Assembly (NCBI RefSeq): GCF_916858675.1
Contig: NZ_CAKASM010000002.1
Span: forward strand, 124,001-188,000
DNA length: 64,000 nucleotides
Direction of reading: 5' to 3'
Source: Sphingomonas sp. Leaf21
GTDB lineage: Bacteria > Pseudomonadota > Alphaproteobacteria > Sphingomonadales > Sphingomonadaceae
Shown: positions 33,363 through 43,478 of the stretch, one piece after another
Numbering within the stretch: the stretch's first letter is position 1
Layout: each line of letters opens with the position of its first letter
Notes under the pieces: generated by a model
What the model was told of the DNA's origin: nothing
Seen by the model: only the letters and a program-made list of their open reading frames with translations
Databases searched by the model: none
Made by a program: the position numbers and the translations under genes

Positions 33363-34727
33363 GTGAAGGACGCTCATACCTCGCGCGCGACGCGGCGGAC
33401 GGGATCGCTGTCGCGCCGCATGATCCTGATCGCCGCGGGGTGGATCATGGTCCTGCTGACCGGCGGGGGCTTCGCGCTCGACCGGGTACTGGTCGCGGCG
33501 GTCACCCAGAATTTCGACGATCGCCAGGCCTATGTCCTCCAGTCGCTGCTCGTCTCGGCGCAGATCGTGCAGGGCGAGGTCTGGTTCAGCCGCGAACCCG
33601 CCGACCAGGCCTTTCTGGAGCCTGGCTCGGGCGTCTACTGGCAGGTATCGGCGCCGGGGCTGGAGCCCTATCCCTCGCGCTCCCTCTGGGATCGGCGGCT
33701 CGCCTATGGCGCGCGGCACAATGACGATACGATCCACGTCTATACCAGCACGCAATTCCCCGACGAGAAACTGCGCATCGTCGAACGCGATGTGAAGCTT
33801 CCCGGCTCCGACGTGCGCTGGCGGTTCCAGGTGGCACAGCGGACCACCGGGCTCGATGCCCAGGTCGGCGCGCTGCGGCGGACGCTGGTGCGCAGCTTCG
33901 CGCTGCTCGGCGTCGGGTTGATCCTGATGGCGGCGATCCAGACCTTTTACGGCCTCTACCCCTTGCGTCGCGTGCGCGAGGAGATCGCGGCGATGCGCGC
34001 GGGGCGGGCCAATCGCATCTCCGACGCGATGCCCAACGAGGTCGCGCCGATGGTCGAGGAACTCAACGCGCTGATCGAGCATAACGAGAAACAGGCGGAG
34101 GAGGCGCGGCGCCATGCGGGCAATCTCGCACATGCGCTCAAGACGCCGCTGACCGTCATCATGAACGCCGCGACCGCCAAGTCCGAGGATCTGGCCGAGA
34201 CGGTGATCCGCGAGGCGCGGACGATGCGACGCCAGGTCGACCACCATTTGGCGCGCGCCCGCGCGGTGGGACGGCGCGGTTCTGCGCATAGCCGCGCCGA
34301 TGTCTGGCCAAGTCTGGAATCGGTCGAGCGCGCCGTGGGTCGCCTCTATCGTCATGTCCGCATCGACATCGACGGTCCCAAGGACCTGGCGGTCCATGTC
34401 GAGCGCCAGGATCTGGACGAGATGCTGGGCAATCTGGTTGAGAACGCGGCCAAATATGGCGGCGGTAGCGTCTTCGTGACGGTCGGCGCGCAGGCCGGGT
34501 TCGTCGAGATCCTGGTCGAGGACGACGGCACCGGCATCCCGGAGGGCGAACGCGTGCGAATCTTCGATCGGGGGGTCCGGCTCGATACCGGCAAGCCGGG
34601 CACGGGCCTGGGCCTCGCCATCGTTCGCGACGTGGCGGAGATCTACGGCGGCACCGTCGCGCTGGAGGAGAGCGAGGATTTGGGCGGGTTGCTCGTGCGG
34701 CTCAGGCTTCCGGCGGCGGTGGGATAG
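33363..34727 (+). CDS. Membrane sensor histidine kinase
   Basis: A 454-residue kinase partnered with the preceding regulator. Two membrane helices (about 21-40 and 178-198) bracket a periplasmic sensor of about 135 residues. A HAMP-like linker follows, then HisKA with His257 in NLAHALKTPLTVI, and the ATPase domain with NLVENAAKYG and GKPGTGLGLAIV. The start is probably GTG 33363, 26 bases after the regulator stop; ATG 33420 would give only the first helix without the basic leader. The order PepSY-regulator-kinase and the domain sizes resemble the PhoQ type. Confidence 0.9.
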   Translation: MKDAHTSRATRRTGSLSRRMILIAAGWIMVLLTGGGFALDRVLVAAVTQNFDDRQAYVLQSLLVSAQIVQGEVWFSREPADQAFLEPGSGVYWQVSAPGLEPYPSRSLWDRRLAYGARHNDDTIHVYTSTQFPDEKLRIVERDVKLPGSDVRWRFQVAQRTTGLDAQVGALRRTLVRSFALLGVGLILMAAIQTFYGLYPLRRVREEIAAMRAGRANRISDAMPNEVAPMVEELNALIEHNEKQAEEARRHAGNLAHALKTPLTVIMNAATAKSEDLAETVIREARTMRRQVDHHLARARAVGRRGSAHSRADVWPSLESVERAVGRLYRHVRIDIDGPKDLAVHVERQDLDEMLGNLVENAAKYGGGSVFVTVGAQAGFVEILVEDDGTGIPEGERVRIFDRGVRLDTGKPGTGLGLAIVRDVAEIYGGTVALEESEDLGGLLVRLRLPAAVG

Positions 34728-34750
34728 GCCGTCGATCCTCCCGCATCGTC

Positions 34751-34770
34751 GCCCCGGCGACGGCCGGGGC
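34751..34770. terminator. Hairpin between convergent kinase and flavin monooxygenase genes
   Basis: GCCCCGGC at 34751-34758 pairs with GCCGGGGC at 34763-34770 around a GACG loop. It fills most of the 44-base space between two convergent stops. Confidence 0.55.
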
Positions 34771-34771
34771 C

Positions 34772-35773
34772 TCAGGCCGCGACCGCCTCCAGCCCACGCA
34801 TCGCCTGCGCCGCGATCCCGACGGAGCGCTTGCGTGCGTCATGGTCGAAGATCGAGCTGACGATCATGACCTCGTCCACCCTGGTCCGCTCGACGAACGC
34901 CGCCAACCGACGCTCGACCGTGGCGGGTGAGCCGATCGCCGAGCAGGACAGGACATGGTCGAGGATCGCCGCCCCTTGCGCGCCGAGGCTTTCGCGATAG
35001 CCGGGGAGGGGTGGCGGGAGCTTGCCCGGCCGACCGGTGCGCAAGGCGACGAAGGCCTGTTGCTGCGAACTCGCCAGCAATTCCGCCTCCTCGTCCGTAT
35101 CGGCGGCGAACACGTTGAAGCCCGCCATCGCGTGCGGCCTGTCGAGCATCGCCGAAGGGCGGAAGTCGCGGCGATAGATGGCCAGCGCGTCGTCCAGCGC
35201 GTCCGGCGCGAAGTGCGAGGCGAAGGCATAGGGCAGGCCGAGCGCGGCGGCGAGTTGCGCGCCATAGAGGCTCGATCCCAGGATCCACATGTGCGGCTTC
35301 GCGCCCGCGCCCGGCGTCGCGACGATGCCCGTCTGGCCGTCATCGGCGAAATAGCTTTGCAGCTCCATCACGTCGCGCGGAAAGGCGTTGGCGTCGCTGT
35401 CCAGCGTCCGGCGAAGCGCGCGCGCGACCCGCTGGTCCGACCCCGGCGCGCGACCCAGCCCCAGGTCGATCCGGCCGGGGAATAGCGCGTCGAGCGTGCC
35501 GAACTGCTCGGCGATGGTCAGCGGCGCGTGGTTGGGCAGCATGATGCCGCCCGCGCCGATCCGGATACGGCTGGTCGCGGCGCCGACATGCGCCAGCACC
35601 ACCGCCGTCGCGGCGGAGGCGATCCCGGCCATGCCGTGATGCTCGGCGGTCCAGTAGCGGTGATAGCCGCTTGCCTCGGCATGGGCGGCCAGGTCGGCGG
35701 CGTTGGCGAGTGCCTGGGCCACGGTGCCGCCCTCGATGACGGGCACCAGATCGAGCAGGGAATATCGTGTCAT
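34772..35773 (-). CDS. LLM-class flavin-dependent oxidoreductase (MsnO8-like)
   Basis: A 333-residue bacterial luciferase-like monooxygenase. The N-terminus YSLLDLVPV, the strand [12 protein letters not shown] and the segment [20 protein letters not shown] are characteristic of the luciferase-family group named MsnO8. FMN binding is expected through the TIM barrel; the substrate is unknown. ATG 35773 starts directly at the first strand; the longer upstream frame overlaps the subtilisin gene and is not used. The gap to the upstream subtilisin gene on the same strand is 49 bases. Confidence 0.85.
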   Translation of the reverse strand: MTRYSLLDLVPVIEGGTVAQALANAADLAAHAEASGYHRYWTAEHHGMAGIASAATAVVLAHVGAATSRIRIGAGGIMLPNHAPLTIAEQFGTLDALFPGRIDLGLGRAPGSDQRVARALRRTLDSDANAFPRDVMELQSYFADDGQTGIVATPGAGAKPHMWILGSSLYGAQLAAALGLPYAFASHFAPDALDDALAIYRRDFRPSAMLDRPHAMAGFNVFAADTDEEAELLASSQQQAFVALRTGRPGKLPPPLPGYRESLGAQGAAILDHVLSCSAIGSPATVERRLAAFVERTRVDEVMIVSSIFDHDARKRSVGIAAQAMRGLEAVAA

Positions 35774-35822
35774 GATAGGGAGATGGGGACCGTGACCCGT
35801 CTCCGCCAGCCAAGACCGTGTA

Positions 35823-38144
35823 TCAGAAGCGCAAGCCATATTTGATTGCCATGCCGCGCTCGGGGGGCAGCGCGGCGATATGGCCGGGGTCGCGCCGCCA
35901 GAAGAGATGCGTCGACAATTGCCCGGCGCCCAGCGGCACGGCATGGCGCGCCTCGACCAGCAATTCCCGCCCGGTCGGGGCCAGCGACAGGCGATCGGTC
36001 GTCCAGGCGTCGACCCGTCCCCCCGCATAATCCCAGTGAGCGGGCAGCCGCAGGTCGAGCCCGCCCGCCGTGACGCGCAAGGGCTGCGACACGCGCAGGT
36101 CGAGGCGGTCGCCGCCGAACAGCCCGATCTTGCCCGCCTCCACCGACCAGGACCGGCTGGTCAGCAACCCGCCGCCCAGACCGCCGACCGCATGGGTCCA
36201 CCCGCTCCGCCAGCGCGCCGCCATCGTCCAGCCACCCGTATCGCTCCACCGCGCGGCGGTATCGGCGAACCAGCTCGTGCCTTGCGCCTGGCCCAGCGCG
36301 CCGCCGAACCAGCCGCCCAGCACGGTCGACCGTTCCGCCAGCCGGGTCATGCCGATCGACAGCGCCACCGGCCCGACCGGATGGTCGAGCGTCAGGCTCG
36401 CCTGGTCGTAGCCGGGCGGGACCATGCCCGGCGCGGGCGTGGCGAAGCGGCCATTCTCGGCCATCACGCTGATCCCCAACGAACCCAGCCGGTGGTGTAC
36501 CGCCGCCGAGGCGCGCGGCGCGCGATCGATGCCGAAGCCGGGATCGGTCAGCAGGAAGGGGACGCCCGACTGACCCGTCCAGTTCGCGACCAGCGCGTCG
36601 CCGCCGCTGGCAAAGCCGAAGCCGATCGCCGTATCGGGGTCGAGCATCTGGGTGACGCTGCCCGCGACGATCTGGCGGACCGGGCCGACCGCATCGCCGG
36701 GGACGACCGCGCGCAGCCGCGCCTCGCCCGGCGACTGGATCGCGCTGGTGAGCGAAACCGACCGCGTGCCGTCGCCGACCGCCACCCCTTCGATCCGGCC
36801 GAGCAGCGCGGGGGCGAGCAGCGCGCGGGGGCTCGCCTGCGCCACCGTGCCGGACAGGTCGACATGATAGGCACGCGCATAGCCGTCGAGCGCGACGAGG
36901 TTCAGCCCCTGTGCGCGTGCATCCCCCATGGCGGGCGAGAGCCGGGCGTTGATCGACATGGACAGCGCGGCGGTGCTCCCGGCGACGCTCATCGCGCCGA
37001 CCGGTTGGAAGGCGGCGGTCAGGTCGAGCGTGCCCCGACCATAGACGCTGTCGGTGCCGCCGCTGCCCCCACCGCTGCCCGCACCGCGCGCGGTGCGCAG
37101 CAACAGGTCGGCGATCTGCGCGCCGGTGAGGTTGGGAAAGGCCTGGGCGAGCAGCGCGGCGGCGCCGGTGATCTGCGGCGCGGCGAAGGACGTGCCCGAC
37201 CAGAGCATCCGCGTGCCGCTGGCATCGGGGGCCTCGACCTGTTCGCCGAGGGCGGTCAGATAGTGCGCGGCCGACTGTCCCGCGCGGTTGCTGAAGGCGG
37301 AGATGGTGCCGCTCAGCCCGACCGACCCGGCGACGATCACCTGCCCGCGCGCGACACCGCTATTGTTGGCGATCTGCGCGAGCAGCGAGGGATCGGATTC
37401 GCCGTCATTCCCGGCGGCGATGACGATCACCATTCCGGCGGCGGTGGCGCGGTCGATCGCGGCGAGCAGCGCAGCGGGCGGCGTTTCGTTGGAGCCGAGC
37501 GAGATGTTGGCCACCCGTGCTCCCGCCAGCCGCGCGGCGTCCAGACCGCGCGCGATCGAGGTCGAGGAGAAGGAGCATTTGCCACCCAGCCCGCCATCGC
37601 TGCCGCCGCTCGAACCGCAACTGCCCGGCTGATCGGCGCGCAGGATCAGCAGCGTCGAATCGAACGCGACGCCCTGCGCCCGGTCGCCGCTGCGTCCGCC
37701 CGCCGCGGTGAAGGCGACCGCGGTGCCGTGCCCGTCATCGTCGCCGGTGCCGCGCATCCCGGCGACGTCGGTCGATGCGGCGGAAATCCGTCCCGCGAAC
37801 AATCCGGTGCGCGTATCCAGCCCCGAATCGATGATCCCCATCGTGACGCCCGCCCCGGTCGCGCCGCGCTGATAGGCGGCAAGCGCGTTCATCGACACCG
37901 CGCCCTTCGTCGCGCGGTAGCCCGCCGTGTCGTAATTCTGGCTCGGGGAGGGCGTCGGGGTCGCGCCCTGCGATGGGGAGGGCGTCGGGGAGGGCGTCGG
38001 GGTCACGATCGGCGGCGCGGGGATCGACGCGACCCCGCCACCGCCTCCGCCGCCACAGGCGGACAGCAGCGCGGCCAGGGTACAGGCCGTGCCCGTGCCG
38101 AGCCCCGTGCGGCGCATCGCCCCCATCCTCGCCGTCACCCCCAT
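35823..38144 (-). CDS. Subtilisin-like (S8) serine protease lipoprotein with C-terminal barrel-like domain
   Basis: A 773-residue protein. A lipoprotein signal ends LLSAC with Cys30, followed by seven glycines and a Pro/Thr/Ser linker (about 44-70). The S8 catalytic triad is complete: Asp106 (IIDSGLD), His139 (DDDGHGTA) and Ser319 (SGTSFAAP), with oxyanion Asn246. From about residue 390 on, alternating hydrophobic strands end in Phe (KYGLRF), suggesting an outer membrane beta-barrel and thus autotransporter-type surface display. Lipidated autotransporter proteases such as NalP and SphB1 are known; the barrel here is diverged, so that reading is inference. In-frame ATGs at residues 7 and 10 are alternative starts. 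Confidence 0.82.
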   Translation of the reverse strand: MGVTARMGAMRRTGLGTGTACTLAALLSACGGGGGGGVASIPAPPIVTPTPSPTPSPSQGATPTPSPSQNYDTAGYRATKGAVSMNALAAYQRGATGAGVTMGIIDSGLDTRTGLFAGRISAASTDVAGMRGTGDDDGHGTAVAFTAAGGRSGDRAQGVAFDSTLLILRADQPGSCGSSGGSDGGLGGKCSFSSTSIARGLDAARLAGARVANISLGSNETPPAALLAAIDRATAAGMVIVIAAGNDGESDPSLLAQIANNSGVARGQVIVAGSVGLSGTISAFSNRAGQSAAHYLTALGEQVEAPDASGTRMLWSGTSFAAPQITGAAALLAQAFPNLTGAQIADLLLRTARGAGSGGGSGGTDSVYGRGTLDLTAAFQPVGAMSVAGSTAALSMSINARLSPAMGDARAQGLNLVALDGYARAYHVDLSGTVAQASPRALLAPALLGRIEGVAVGDGTRSVSLTSAIQSPGEARLRAVVPGDAVGPVRQIVAGSVTQMLDPDTAIGFGFASGGDALVANWTGQSGVPFLLTDPGFGIDRAPRASAAVHHRLGSLGISVMAENGRFATPAPGMVPPGYDQASLTLDHPVGPVALSIGMTRLAERSTVLGGWFGGALGQAQGTSWFADTAARWSDTGGWTMAARWRSGWTHAVGGLGGGLLTSRSWSVEAGKIGLFGGDRLDLRVSQPLRVTAGGLDLRLPAHWDYAGGRVDAWTTDRLSLAPTGRELLVEARHAVPLGAGQLSTHLFWRRDPGHIAALPPERGMAIKYGLRF

Positions 38145-38290
38145 ATGCCCCGCATTTCTGGCTTATCGGCTTGTCATAGAGCCGGTTGCGCGCGACGCGA
38201 AGGAGAAGTTGATTCGCAAGTGACATGATGATGGACAGTCGCGCGACGCGCGGCTTGCGGGGCTGGGGCGGCGCGCCTAAACGCTGCCCG

Positions 38291-38953
38291 ATGCTGCCAG
38301 CCCTTGCCCATATCGACGCGTGGATCTTCGATCTGGACAATACGCTCTATCCGGCGAGCGCCAATCTGTTCGCGCATATCGACCGGCGGATGACCGCCTT
38401 TGTCGGTGACCTGCTCGGACTCGAGCCCGCCGAGGCGTTCCGGGTGCAGAAGGCGTATTTCCACGCGCATGGCACGACGCTGGCCGGATTGATGGCCGAG
38501 CATGACGTCGATCCCGCCGCCTTCCTCGCCTACGTCCATGATATCGAGATGGACGTCCTGGAACAGGACGCGCCGCTCGCCGCCGCGATCGCGAAGCTGC
38601 CGGGGCGCAAGCTGGTCTTCACCAACGGCGACAAGCCCTATGCGCTCAAGGTCCTCGACCGGCTGGGGCTGGGCGGGCACTTCGAGGCGGTGCACGACAT
38701 CACCGCGATGGGCCTGGTGCCCAAGCCGCAGCCGTCCGCCTATGCGGGCCTGTGCGCGGCGTTCGACATCGATCCGACCCGCGCGATCTTCTTCGAGGAC
38801 ATGGCGCGCAACCTGATTCCCGCCAAGGCGATCGGGATGACGACCGTGTGGGTCGACAACGGCTCCGAGCAGGGGCCGGAGGCCGCCCGCGACCATATCG
38901 ACTATACCGTCCACGCGCTGACGCCGTGGCTGACCAGCATATTGGAGGAATGA
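38291..38953 (+). CDS. HAD-family pyrimidine 5'-nucleotidase-like phosphatase
   Basis: A 220-residue HAD hydrolase. The catalytic aspartates are D14 and D16 in FDLDNTLY, motif II is VFTNGDK, motif III lysine is in VPKPQP, and motif IV is FFEDMARN. This matches the pyrimidine 5'-nucleotidase (Sdt1-like) branch, which dephosphorylates UMP/CMP or related compounds. ATG 38291 starts the domain; an ATG at 38225 would add 22 unusual residues. The stop overlaps an in-frame ATG of dapD at 38950, so translation is coupled. Confidence 0.85.
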   Translation: MLPALAHIDAWIFDLDNTLYPASANLFAHIDRRMTAFVGDLLGLEPAEAFRVQKAYFHAHGTTLAGLMAEHDVDPAAFLAYVHDIEMDVLEQDAPLAAAIAKLPGRKLVFTNGDKPYALKVLDRLGLGGHFEAVHDITAMGLVPKPQPSAYAGLCAAFDIDPTRAIFFEDMARNLIPAKAIGMTTVWVDNGSEQGPEAARDHIDYTVHALTPWLTSILEE

Positions 38954-38955
38954 CC

Positions 38956-39783
38956 ATGAGCCAGGATTTGGCCGCCACGATCGACGCCGCCTGGGAAAAC
39001 CGCGCCGAGCTGGGCTTCGCGACGCAGGGTGAGGCGCGGATCGCCGTCGACCGTGCGCTGGCGCTGCTCGACCGGGGCGAGGCGCGAGTCGCCGAACCCG
39101 ACGGGCAGGGCGGCTGGACGGTCAACCAGTGGCTGAAAAAGGCGGTGCTGCTGTCGTTCCGCCTGAACGACAACGCCCTGATCGACAATGGTCCGGGGGC
39201 GGGCCACTGGTTCGACAAGGTGCCGTCGAAGTTCAGCGGCTGGTCCGAAGCCGATTTCCGCGCCGCCGGCTTCCGCGCGGTGCCGGGCTCGGTCGTGCGG
39301 CGCGGTGCGCATGTGGCGAAGGGCGCGATCCTGATGCCGAGCTTCGTCAACATCGGCGCCCATGTCGGCGAGGGCACGATGGTCGACACCTGGGCGACGG
39401 TCGGCAGCTGCGCGCAGATCGGCCGGAACGTCCATCTCTCGGGCGGTGCGGGGATCGGCGGCGTGCTCGAGCCGCTCCAGGCCGATCCCGTCATCATCGA
39501 GGACGGCGCGTTCATCGGCGCGCGCGCCGAAGTCGCCGAGGGTGTCCGCGTCGGCGCGGGCGCGGTGCTGTCGATGGGCGTCTATCTGGGTGCCTCGACC
39601 AAGATCATCGATCGCGAGACGGGCGAGGTCTTCCGAGGCGCCGTGCCGCCCTACTCGGTGGTGGTGCCGGGCTCGACCCCGTCGGTCGACGGCAAGCCGG
39701 GGCTGTATTGCGCGGTGATCGTCAAGCGCGTCGACGCGCAGACCCGGTCGAAGACCAGCATCAACGATTTGTTGCGCGATTGA
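38956..39783 (+). CDS. dapD: Tetrahydrodipicolinate N-succinyltransferase
   Basis: A 275-residue enzyme of lysine and meso-diaminopimelate synthesis, transferring succinyl from succinyl-CoA to tetrahydrodipicolinate. An N-terminal helical domain (to about residue 105) precedes a left-handed beta-helix of hexapeptide repeats ([40 protein letters not shown]). ATG 38956 with GGAGGA at 38944-38949 gives the better spacing; ATG 38950 overlaps the upstream stop. Length agrees with E. coli DapD (274). Confidence 0.93.
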   Translation: MSQDLAATIDAAWENRAELGFATQGEARIAVDRALALLDRGEARVAEPDGQGGWTVNQWLKKAVLLSFRLNDNALIDNGPGAGHWFDKVPSKFSGWSEADFRAAGFRAVPGSVVRRGAHVAKGAILMPSFVNIGAHVGEGTMVDTWATVGSCAQIGRNVHLSGGAGIGGVLEPLQADPVIIEDGAFIGARAEVAEGVRVGAGAVLSMGVYLGASTKIIDRETGEVFRGAVPPYSVVVPGSTPSVDGKPGLYCAVIVKRVDAQTRSKTSINDLLRD

Positions 39784-39888
39784 TCTCGCAAGACGGCTGA
39801 CCCAGGCACGCTCCTCCCGCAGGCGGGGGGGATGGGGGAGGGAAAGCCACGGGCGATGGTCTCGGTGAGACCCGATGCCCTCCCCAAA

Positions 39889-39910
39889 CCCCTCCCGCTT
39901 GCGGGAGGGG
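39889..39910. terminator. Hairpin between convergent dapD and ABC transporter genes
   Basis: CCCCTCCCGC at 39889-39898 pairs perfectly with GCGGGAGGGG at 39901-39910 around TT. A second GC-rich inverted stretch (CTCCTCCCGCAGGCGGGGGGG, near 39811-39832) lies just before it. Both are in the 154-base gap between convergent genes. Confidence 0.6.
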
Positions 39911-39937
39911 CTTACCGATGGTGGCGGGGGATTCCCC

Positions 39938-41479
39938 TTACAACCCCACCCGCTTGGCCAGCCACCGCGCCGCGGCCTCCGGACTTTCCTTCGCCGCATC
40001 GTCGCGGTCGACCCGGTAATTGGCCTCCCGCATCGCCTCCACCGGGATTCGATTCAGCATCGGCCGTAGCGCCTGCACGAACTTGGCATCCCCCGCCCGC
40101 TCCTTCGCCACCAGCAGCACGGCGTCATAGCCCGGAATCGCCCGCTTCGGATCGCTCAGCACCGTCAGCCGGTCCGCCGCGATCCGCCCGTCCGACGAAA
40201 AGGCCGAGATCACGTCCGCCCGCCCGCTCGCCAGCGCGCGGTACATGAAGGTCGGGCTGTACGGCGTCATGCTCGCGAACCGCAAACCATAGGCATCGCG
40301 CACCGCCGCCCATTCGGGCCGGTCGAGAAATTCGAGGTCGCTGCCAAGCTTCAGACCCGGTGCGACGCGTGCGAGGTCGGCGAGCGAGCGAACGCCCATC
40401 CGGTCCGCGAGCGGCGTCTTCATCGCGAAGGCATAGGCATTCTCGAACCCCAGCGGCCCCAGCATCTCGACGTCGCGCGTCGCCGTCCAGTCCTTCAGCG
40501 CGGTCAGCATCGCGCCGCGCGGCGGCGAATCATGCCGGTGCATCGCGGTGGTCCACAGCGTCCCGGCATAATCGACATAGACATCGACCCGGCCCCCCGC
40601 CGTCGCCTCGAACGCCACCGCCGAGCCAAGCCCGTCGCGATAGCTGACCGAATAGCCCGCCTGAGTCAGCCGGTCGCTGATCAGTCTGGCGAGGATATAT
40701 TGTTCGGAGAAATTCTTCGCGCCGATCACCACCTGGCGCTGCGGTTCCCCCTGGCGGGGCCAGAGCGGCCGGGTCGCCAGCGCGCCCCCCAGCGCCAGCG
40801 CGACCAGCCCGCCGATCCACATCCACCGGCGCCGCGTCGCCAGCCCGCGCTCGATCAGCCCGATCAGCGCATCGACACCCAGCGCGAGCGCGGCGGCCGC
40901 GAAGCAACCGGCCAGCACCAGCGCCCAGGCCTGGGTCTGGAGCCCCGCGAAGATCAGGTCGCCCAGCGACGGCTGCCCGACGGTGGTCGACAGCGTCGCC
41001 GCGCCGATCGTCCAGACCGCCGCCGTGCGAATCCCCGCCGCCAGCACCGGCGCGACCAGCGGCGCCTCGACCAGCCGCAGCTTCTGCCCGCGCGTCATCC
41101 CCACCGCATCGGCGGCCTGCAACACCGCCGGATCGAGCCCGATCAGCCCGGTGACGCCGTTGCGCAGGATCGGCAGCAGCGCATAGAGCGTCAGCGCCAG
41201 GAGCGACGGCAGGAAGCCGAGTGCGGGGATGCCGCCGCCCACCCATCCCGACAGGCTGAGCAGCACCGGATAGAAGAGCGCGAGCAGCGCCAGCGCCGGA
41301 ATGGTCTGGACCAGGCTCGCCAACCCCAGCGCGACGCGCGACAGCCCCGGCCGCCGTGCGCAGGCGAAGGCCAGCGGCACCGCGATGGCGATACCGAGCA
41401 GCAGCGCCGCCATGCTGACCAGCACATGCTGGGCGAGCAGCGGTGGCACGCGTGACAGGGCGTCGAGGAATGCGCTCAT
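39938..41479 (-). CDS. Osmoprotectant-type ABC transporter, fused permease and substrate-binding protein
   Basis: A 513-residue fusion. Residues 1-210 are a binding-protein-dependent permease with five to six helices and the EAA-like loop around ADAVGMTRGQKLRLVEAPL. After another helix (about 222-242), residues 252-513 form the OpuAC-type binding domain, beginning VIGAKNFSEQYILA, with YVDYAGTLWT and YSPTFMYRAL. Such proteins import glycine betaine, choline or related quaternary amines; the binding domain would remain tethered on the periplasmic face. Its start overlaps the ATPase stop by four bases. The domain order is that of known permease-binding fusions. Confidence 0.85.
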   Translation of the reverse strand: MSAFLDALSRVPPLLAQHVLVSMAALLLGIAIAVPLAFACARRPGLSRVALGLASLVQTIPALALLALFYPVLLSLSGWVGGGIPALGFLPSLLALTLYALLPILRNGVTGLIGLDPAVLQAADAVGMTRGQKLRLVEAPLVAPVLAAGIRTAAVWTIGAATLSTTVGQPSLGDLIFAGLQTQAWALVLAGCFAAAALALGVDALIGLIERGLATRRRWMWIGGLVALALGGALATRPLWPRQGEPQRQVVIGAKNFSEQYILARLISDRLTQAGYSVSYRDGLGSAVAFEATAGGRVDVYVDYAGTLWTTAMHRHDSPPRGAMLTALKDWTATRDVEMLGPLGFENAYAFAMKTPLADRMGVRSLADLARVAPGLKLGSDLEFLDRPEWAAVRDAYGLRFASMTPYSPTFMYRALASGRADVISAFSSDGRIAADRLTVLSDPKRAIPGYDAVLLVAKERAGDAKFVQALRPMLNRIPVEAMREANYRVDRDDAAKESPEAAARWLAKRVGL

Positions 41480-42231
41480 CGGGCGAGCGCCGCCAGCCGC
41501 TCGGCCTGATGCCGGGGAACCGCCATCAGCGCCTGTGCCGCCGCACCGCCCCCACCGGCGACGAGCTGCGACGGCGTGGCATCGGCGACGATCCGCCCCC
41601 GCTCCATCACCAGCACGCGGTCGGCCGTCAGCAGCGCCTCCGCCATGTCGTGCGTGACGAGCAGGGTCGTCAGTCCGAGCCGCGCGTGCAGCGCCACCAG
41701 CCGCCCCGCCACCGCATCGCGCGTCACCGGATCGAGCGCGCCCAGCGCCTCGTCGAGCAGCAGGATCGGCGGTTCGGTCGCGAGCGCGCGGGCGATGGCG
41801 ACCCGCTGTCGCTGCCCGCCGGACAGTTCGTCGGGCATCCGATCGGCCAGCTCGCGCGGCAATTCGACGAGATCGAGCATGACGCCGACCCGATCGCCGA
41901 TCGCGCGTCCCGCCAGCCGCAACCCGATCGCGATGTTCGACGCGACGGTCATGTGCGGGAACAGGCCATGCTGCTGGAAGACATAGCCGATCCGTCGGCG
42001 AAGGCCGGGCGCCGGTTCTTCGGTGACATCCCGTCCGTCGATCAGGACATGGCCCCGATCGGGCGTCTCGAGACGGTTGATCATCCGCAGCAAGGTCGAC
42101 TTGCCCGATCCCGACGCGCCGACCAGCGCGACGAACGCACCGCGCGCGATGGTCAGCGACACATCGTCGACCGCCGTGACCGCGTCATAGCGGCGGGACA
42201 GATGGTCAAGCGCGATCATCGGGTTCGGCAT
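41476..42231 (-). CDS. Osmoprotectant-type ABC transporter ATP-binding protein
   Basis: A 251-residue ATPase with Walker A GASGSGKST, signature LSGGQRQRVAIARAL, Walker B ILLLDEALGALD, and the H-loop in LLVTHDMAEAL. It is the first gene of the two-gene operon on the minus strand and overlaps the fused permease gene by four bases, so it powers that importer. It lacks the C-terminal CBS pair found in OpuA-type ATPases, so osmotic gating by that device is absent. Confidence 0.9.
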   Translation of the reverse strand: MPNPMIALDHLSRRYDAVTAVDDVSLTIARGAFVALVGASGSGKSTLLRMINRLETPDRGHVLIDGRDVTEEPAPGLRRRIGYVFQQHGLFPHMTVASNIAIGLRLAGRAIGDRVGVMLDLVELPRELADRMPDELSGGQRQRVAIARALATEPPILLLDEALGALDPVTRDAVAGRLVALHARLGLTTLLVTHDMAEALLTADRVLVMERGRIVADATPSQLVAGGGGAAAQALMAVPRHQAERLAALAR

Positions 42232-42341
42232 GGTCCGGGATCATGGGGATGCAACATGAATGGGTCAAACGCGGCAATCCGCCTTTCCGTCCCAACCGCC
42301 GGAGCTTTCGGACTATTCCTTCGTCCGATGGCAGGGTATGG

Positions 42342-42354
42342 CATGTAAAACATG
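42342..42354. promoter_or_regulatory. Short palindrome in the divergent abc/glpX promoter region
   Basis: CATGT and ACATG flank AAA at 42342-42354, about 33 bases before the glpX start. This is a possible operator for a small dimeric regulator. The surrounding 155 bases hold no gene and must contain promoters for both directions. Confidence 0.3.
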
Positions 42355-42386
42355 TTCAACGCGGGCCCGTCCGCGCCAGGAGAGTT

Positions 42387-43361
42387 ATGAGCCAGATCGA
42401 TCCACAGATTGCCAGCCATGTCCTCGACCGCGTCCTCGTCCTCGAAATGGTGCGCGTCACCGAAGCGGCGGCGATCGCCGCCTCCACGCTGGTCGGGCGC
42501 GGTGACGAGAAGGCCGCCGACGCCGCCGCGGTCGAGGCGATGCGCGCCGCGCTCAACGAGCTGGACATGGACGGCACCGTCGTGATCGGCGAGGGCGAGC
42601 GCGACGAGGCACCGATGCTGTTCATCGGCGAGAAGGTCGGGACCGGCAACGGCCCGGAGATCGACATCGCGCTCGACCCGCTGGAGGGCACGACGATCTG
42701 CGCCAAGGCGGGGCCCAACAGCCTGGCGGTGCTGGCGATCGCGGAAAAGGGCCAGCTGCTCAACGCGCCCGACGTCTATATGGAAAAGATCGCGGTCGGT
42801 CCGGGCTATCCGGCGGGGGTGATCGATCTCGACCGCAGCGCCAGCGACAATATCCGCGCCATCGCCGAGGCCAAGGGCGTTCAGCCCGGCGATATCGTCG
42901 TGTGCGTGCTCGACCGGCCGCGGCACGAGGCGCTGATCGCCGAGCTGCGCGGCCTGGGCTGCGGCGTGGTGCTGATCGGCGACGGCGACGTGGCGGGGGT
43001 GATCGCGACCACCGACCCGGAAACCACCATCGACGTCTATATGGGCTCGGGCGGCGCACCCGAGGGGGTGTTGGCCTGTGCCGCGCTGCGCTGCGTCGGC
43101 GGGCAGTTCAAGGGGCGGCTGCTGTTCCGCAACGATGCCGAGCGGTCGCGTGCGCACAAGTGGGGCGTGACCGACCTCGACAAGCAATATGACCTGACAG
43201 AGCTGGCGCGTGGCGATTGCATCTTCGCGGCGACGGGGGTTACGGACGGCTCGCTGCTGGCGGGCGTCAAGCGGCGCACCAGGGTGATGACGACCGAGAG
43301 CGTCGTGATGCGCGCCTCGTCGGGCACGGTACGCTGGGTGAAGGGTCAGCATCGGCTTTGA
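42387..43361 (+). CDS. glpX: Class II fructose-1,6-bisphosphatase (GlpX)
   Basis: A 324-residue enzyme that removes the 1-phosphate of fructose 1,6-bisphosphate in gluconeogenesis; members may also act on sedoheptulose bisphosphate. The metal and phosphate sites are visible as VVIGEGERDEAPML and DIALDPLEGTT, and MGSGGAPEGVLAC is typical. ATG 42387 follows AGGAGAG at 42378-42384. Length matches E. coli GlpX (336). The class I enzyme is not seen in this window. Confidence 0.93.
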   Translation: MSQIDPQIASHVLDRVLVLEMVRVTEAAAIAASTLVGRGDEKAADAAAVEAMRAALNELDMDGTVVIGEGERDEAPMLFIGEKVGTGNGPEIDIALDPLEGTTICAKAGPNSLAVLAIAEKGQLLNAPDVYMEKIAVGPGYPAGVIDLDRSASDNIRAIAEAKGVQPGDIVVCVLDRPRHEALIAELRGLGCGVVLIGDGDVAGVIATTDPETTIDVYMGSGGAPEGVLACAALRCVGGQFKGRLLFRNDAERSRAHKWGVTDLDKQYDLTELARGDCIFAATGVTDGSLLAGVKRRTRVMTTESVVMRASSGTVRWVKGQHRL

Positions 43362-43478
43362 TCGTCGGGGCGTGATGCGCTTTCCGGACCGCCGTTCCGC
43401 CTTGCCCGAGATCGCCGAGACGCGAACGTCGGACATGCGCTACGATATCGCCCGGCGAGAACGGACGGTTGAAGAAGC

